Assembly (NCBI RefSeq): GCF_002014825.1
Contig: NZ_MUYU01000012.1
Span: forward strand, 1 to 64,000
DNA length: 64,000 nucleotides
Direction of reading: 5' to 3'
Origin: Moraxella pluranimalium
Lineage (GTDB): Bacteria; Pseudomonadota; Gammaproteobacteria; Pseudomonadales; Moraxellaceae
Shown here piece by piece: positions 62,534-64,000 of the stretch. The first letter of the stretch is position 1. The number at the start of each line of letters is the position of its first letter. The translations under genes were made by a program, and so were the position numbers. The notes under the pieces were generated by a model. The model worked only from the letters and a program-made list of their open reading frames with translations, was not told the origin of the DNA and made no database searches.

Positions 62534-63757
62534 ATGAGCCATACAGTCGATACCATCATCATCGGTGCAGGGGCATCGGGGCTGTTTTGCGCGTTCAATG
62601 TGGCAAGCTTTGGCAAATCGGTGCTCGTGCTCGACCACGCCAACAAAGCCGGCAAAAAAATCCTGATGTCAGGCGGTGGACGGTGTAACTTTATCAATCG
62701 CCAAGTTGAGCCACGACATTTTATCAGCCAAAATCCGCATTTTGTCAAATCCGCCCTGTCCAAATACGGCAGTGATGACTTTATCGCCCTAGTCAATCAG
62801 CACCATATCGCCTATCATGAGCGAGAGCATGGACAGCTATTTTGTGATGACAGTGCCAAAGATATTTTAGATATGCTACTAAAACAGTGCCAAGACTTTG
62901 GCGTCGGTATCCATCTGCATACTGTCATTGATAGCATTCGTGCCACCGATGATAACGGCTTTGTACTTAGCACCACCCACAAAAAAGACGGCACAACCAC
63001 CACTTATCAATGTCAGCATCTGGTGATTGCCACAGGTGGTCTATCCATTCCGACACTTGGGTCAAGTGGCTTTGGCTATCAGGTGGCGATGCAGTTTGGG
63101 CATACCATAGTCCCCACCGAAGCTGCCTTAGTGCCGTTTACTTTTACCGATGCCACAGGCGATTTGATAAAATCACAAGCAGGACTAAGCCTAGATGTCA
63201 TCGCATCCAATGATAAGATAAGCTTCACACTGCCACTGCTATTTACACATCGTGGACTATCTGGCCCTGCCATGCTCCAGCTATCCAACTACTGGCACTT
63301 AGGCGAGAGCATCACCATCAATCTAGCACCGCAGACGGACATCGCCGAGCTGTTATTATCCGCCAAAAAATCACATCCAAAACAGCTTGTACGCACCGCT
63401 TTGGCAGGTATCCTGCCCAAAAAACTACTCACCGCACTCGAAAATCATCTATGGCAAGCGCACAAAGACACCGAGCTTGCCAATCTCAAAGATGACACCC
63501 TGCGCCAAATCGCCACAACGCTGAACGCTTGGACGCTCAAACCCAGTGGCACTGAAGGCTACCGAGTCGCCGAAGTCACTCGTGGCGGTGTCGATACTCA
63601 TGATGTCTCGGGCAAGACAATGGGATCTCGCCTGCAACCCAACCTATATTTCATCGGTGAAGTGCTCGATGTGACTGGCTGGCTTGGTGGGTATAATTTT
63701 GCTTGGGCATGGGCAAGTGGCTATGCCTGCGCCGAAAGTATCGGGATGAAATGGTGA
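62534..63757 (+). CDS. HI0933-family NAD(P)/FAD-dependent oxidoreductase
   Basis: A 407-residue flavoprotein of the HI0933/YhiN family. The N-terminal FAD-binding IIIGAGASGLFCAFNVASFGKSVLVLD and the family motif KAGKKILMSGGGRCNFIN are diagnostic. VIATGGLSIPTLGSSG and the C-terminal EVLDVTGWLGGYNFAWAWASG complete the fold. Its reaction is unknown in this family. The ATG at 62534 has AAGGA 9 bases upstream; the longer frame adds 40 residues that do not belong. Confidence 0.9.
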   Translation: MSHTVDTIIIGAGASGLFCAFNVASFGKSVLVLDHANKAGKKILMSGGGRCNFINRQVEPRHFISQNPHFVKSALSKYGSDDFIALVNQHHIAYHEREHGQLFCDDSAKDILDMLLKQCQDFGVGIHLHTVIDSIRATDDNGFVLSTTHKKDGTTTTYQCQHLVIATGGLSIPTLGSSGFGYQVAMQFGHTIVPTEAALVPFTFTDATGDLIKSQAGLSLDVIASNDKISFTLPLLFTHRGLSGPAMLQLSNYWHLGESITINLAPQTDIAELLLSAKKSHPKQLVRTALAGILPKKLLTALENHLWQAHKDTELANLKDDTLRQIATTLNAWTLKPSGTEGYRVAEVTRGGVDTHDVSGKTMGSRLQPNLYFIGEVLDVTGWLGGYNFAWAWASGYACAESIGMKW

Positions 63758-63820
63758 TATGGTGTTTGGGTTGCATTTTAAAATAATCACACCCAACCAA
63801 TCACCCCATTACAAACCCAC

Positions 63821-63848
63821 AAAAAAAAGCGAGCCGAAGCCCGCTTTT
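63821..63848. terminator. Terminator between the flavoprotein gene and the next gene
   Basis: AAAAGCG (63825-63831) pairs with CGCTTTT (63842-63848), and inner GC pairs extend the stem. A-rich and T-rich flanks serve both convergent genes; it is directly next to the stop at 63850. Confidence 0.8.
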
Positions 63849-63849
63849 A

Positions 63850-64000
63850 TTATGTCAATTTTTTAATCACAAAGCCAAGCTCGCTCATGGCTTGTTCTTT
63901 TTCCATCGGGGCAAGGGTGGCTTTGGTATGTGGCTTGTCCTTAAGATAGGTCATCGCCACACGCTTGAGATCATCGATACTGACCGCCAAAATCTTGGCA
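63850..64000 (-). CDS. C-terminal fragment, probably M16-family peptidase (partial)
   Basis: The last 49 or so codons of a gene entering from beyond the window end, finishing with TAA at 63850-63852. The product includes ILAVSIDDLKRVAMTYLKD, a pattern typical of the C-terminal end of insulinase-like (M16) zinc peptidases, and ends in ELGFVIKKLT. The zinc motif would lie outside the window. The family assignment is an inference from a short stretch. Confidence 0.5.
   Translation of the reverse strand, partial: AKILAVSIDDLKRVAMTYLKDKPHTKATLAPMEKEQAMSELGFVIKKLT

Noticed and set aside
1..64000. CRISPR arrays, integrases, transposases or a prophage
   Set aside because: No regularly spaced direct repeats, Cas-like proteins, recombinase motifs or phage structural genes were found on either strand.

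Overview
The window is a chromosomal segment from a gammaproteobacterium, most likely Moraxella or a close relative in the Moraxellaceae. The inference rests on three things: the order rpsL-rpsG-fusA-tuf-tRNA(Trp)-secE-nusG-rplKAJL-rpoBC in one direction, a hemA-TPR-lolB-ispE block of the pseudomonad/Moraxellaceae type, and moderate GC with many short AT-rich spacers. Nearly all of it is ordinary core genome. Starts were moved where an upstream in-frame codon had no ribosome binding site, so several genes are shorter than the longest open frame.

Layout. 1-2.8 kb (minus): an accessory pair, a degenerate N-6 methylase fused to a specificity-like domain followed by a coiled-coil protein, with its own promoter and a candidate operator. 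3.0-5.5 kb (plus): DedA membrane protein, HAD phosphatase, AmiD-like amidase lipoprotein. 5.5-13.9 kb: arginase, NagZ, Prc protease, a methyltransferase-glutathione reductase pair, and SerA. 14.1-31.4 kb (minus): the str operon, tRNA-Trp, secE-nusG, the L11 and L10 operons and rpoBC. Promoters are recognisable before rpsL, tRNA-Trp, rplK, rplJ and rpoB, and there is an L10 leader RNA. 31.5-38 kb: EcsC-family protein, FabB, a small low-GC immunity-like gene between perfect inverted repeats, a lipoprotein hydrolase, PabB. 38-48 kb: aminopeptidase P, an Ala-rich membrane protein, Lnt and CorC, YcgN, dienelactone hydrolase, PepD, YegP and a class V aminotransferase. 48.3-54.3 kb: HemA, then divergently a TPR protein, LolB, IspE, and Upp. 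54.4-64 kb: a small membrane protein, glyQ and glyS with an acidic lipoprotein gene between them, a MITE-like element directly upstream of glyQ, PspC, a NadR-PnuC nicotinamide riboside salvage operon, an Mpo1-like protein, PgsA, an HI0933-family flavoprotein, and the 3' end of a probable M16 peptidase gene.

Shared themes. Envelope maintenance is well represented: Lnt, LolB, AmiD, NagZ, Prc, the LbcA-type TPR protein and PgsA. Transcription units are compact. In several spacers a terminator hairpin and the next promoter overlap (rplL/rpoB, before the lipoprotein hydrolase, before pabB).

The least ordinary spots are the methylase-like/coiled-coil pair (57-2786), the repeat-bounded frameshifted gene (34081-34658), the Asp/Asn/Arg-repeat lipoprotein inside glyQS (57132-57485) and the MITE at 58449-58655. 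No CRISPR array, transposase, integrase or intact prophage was seen.
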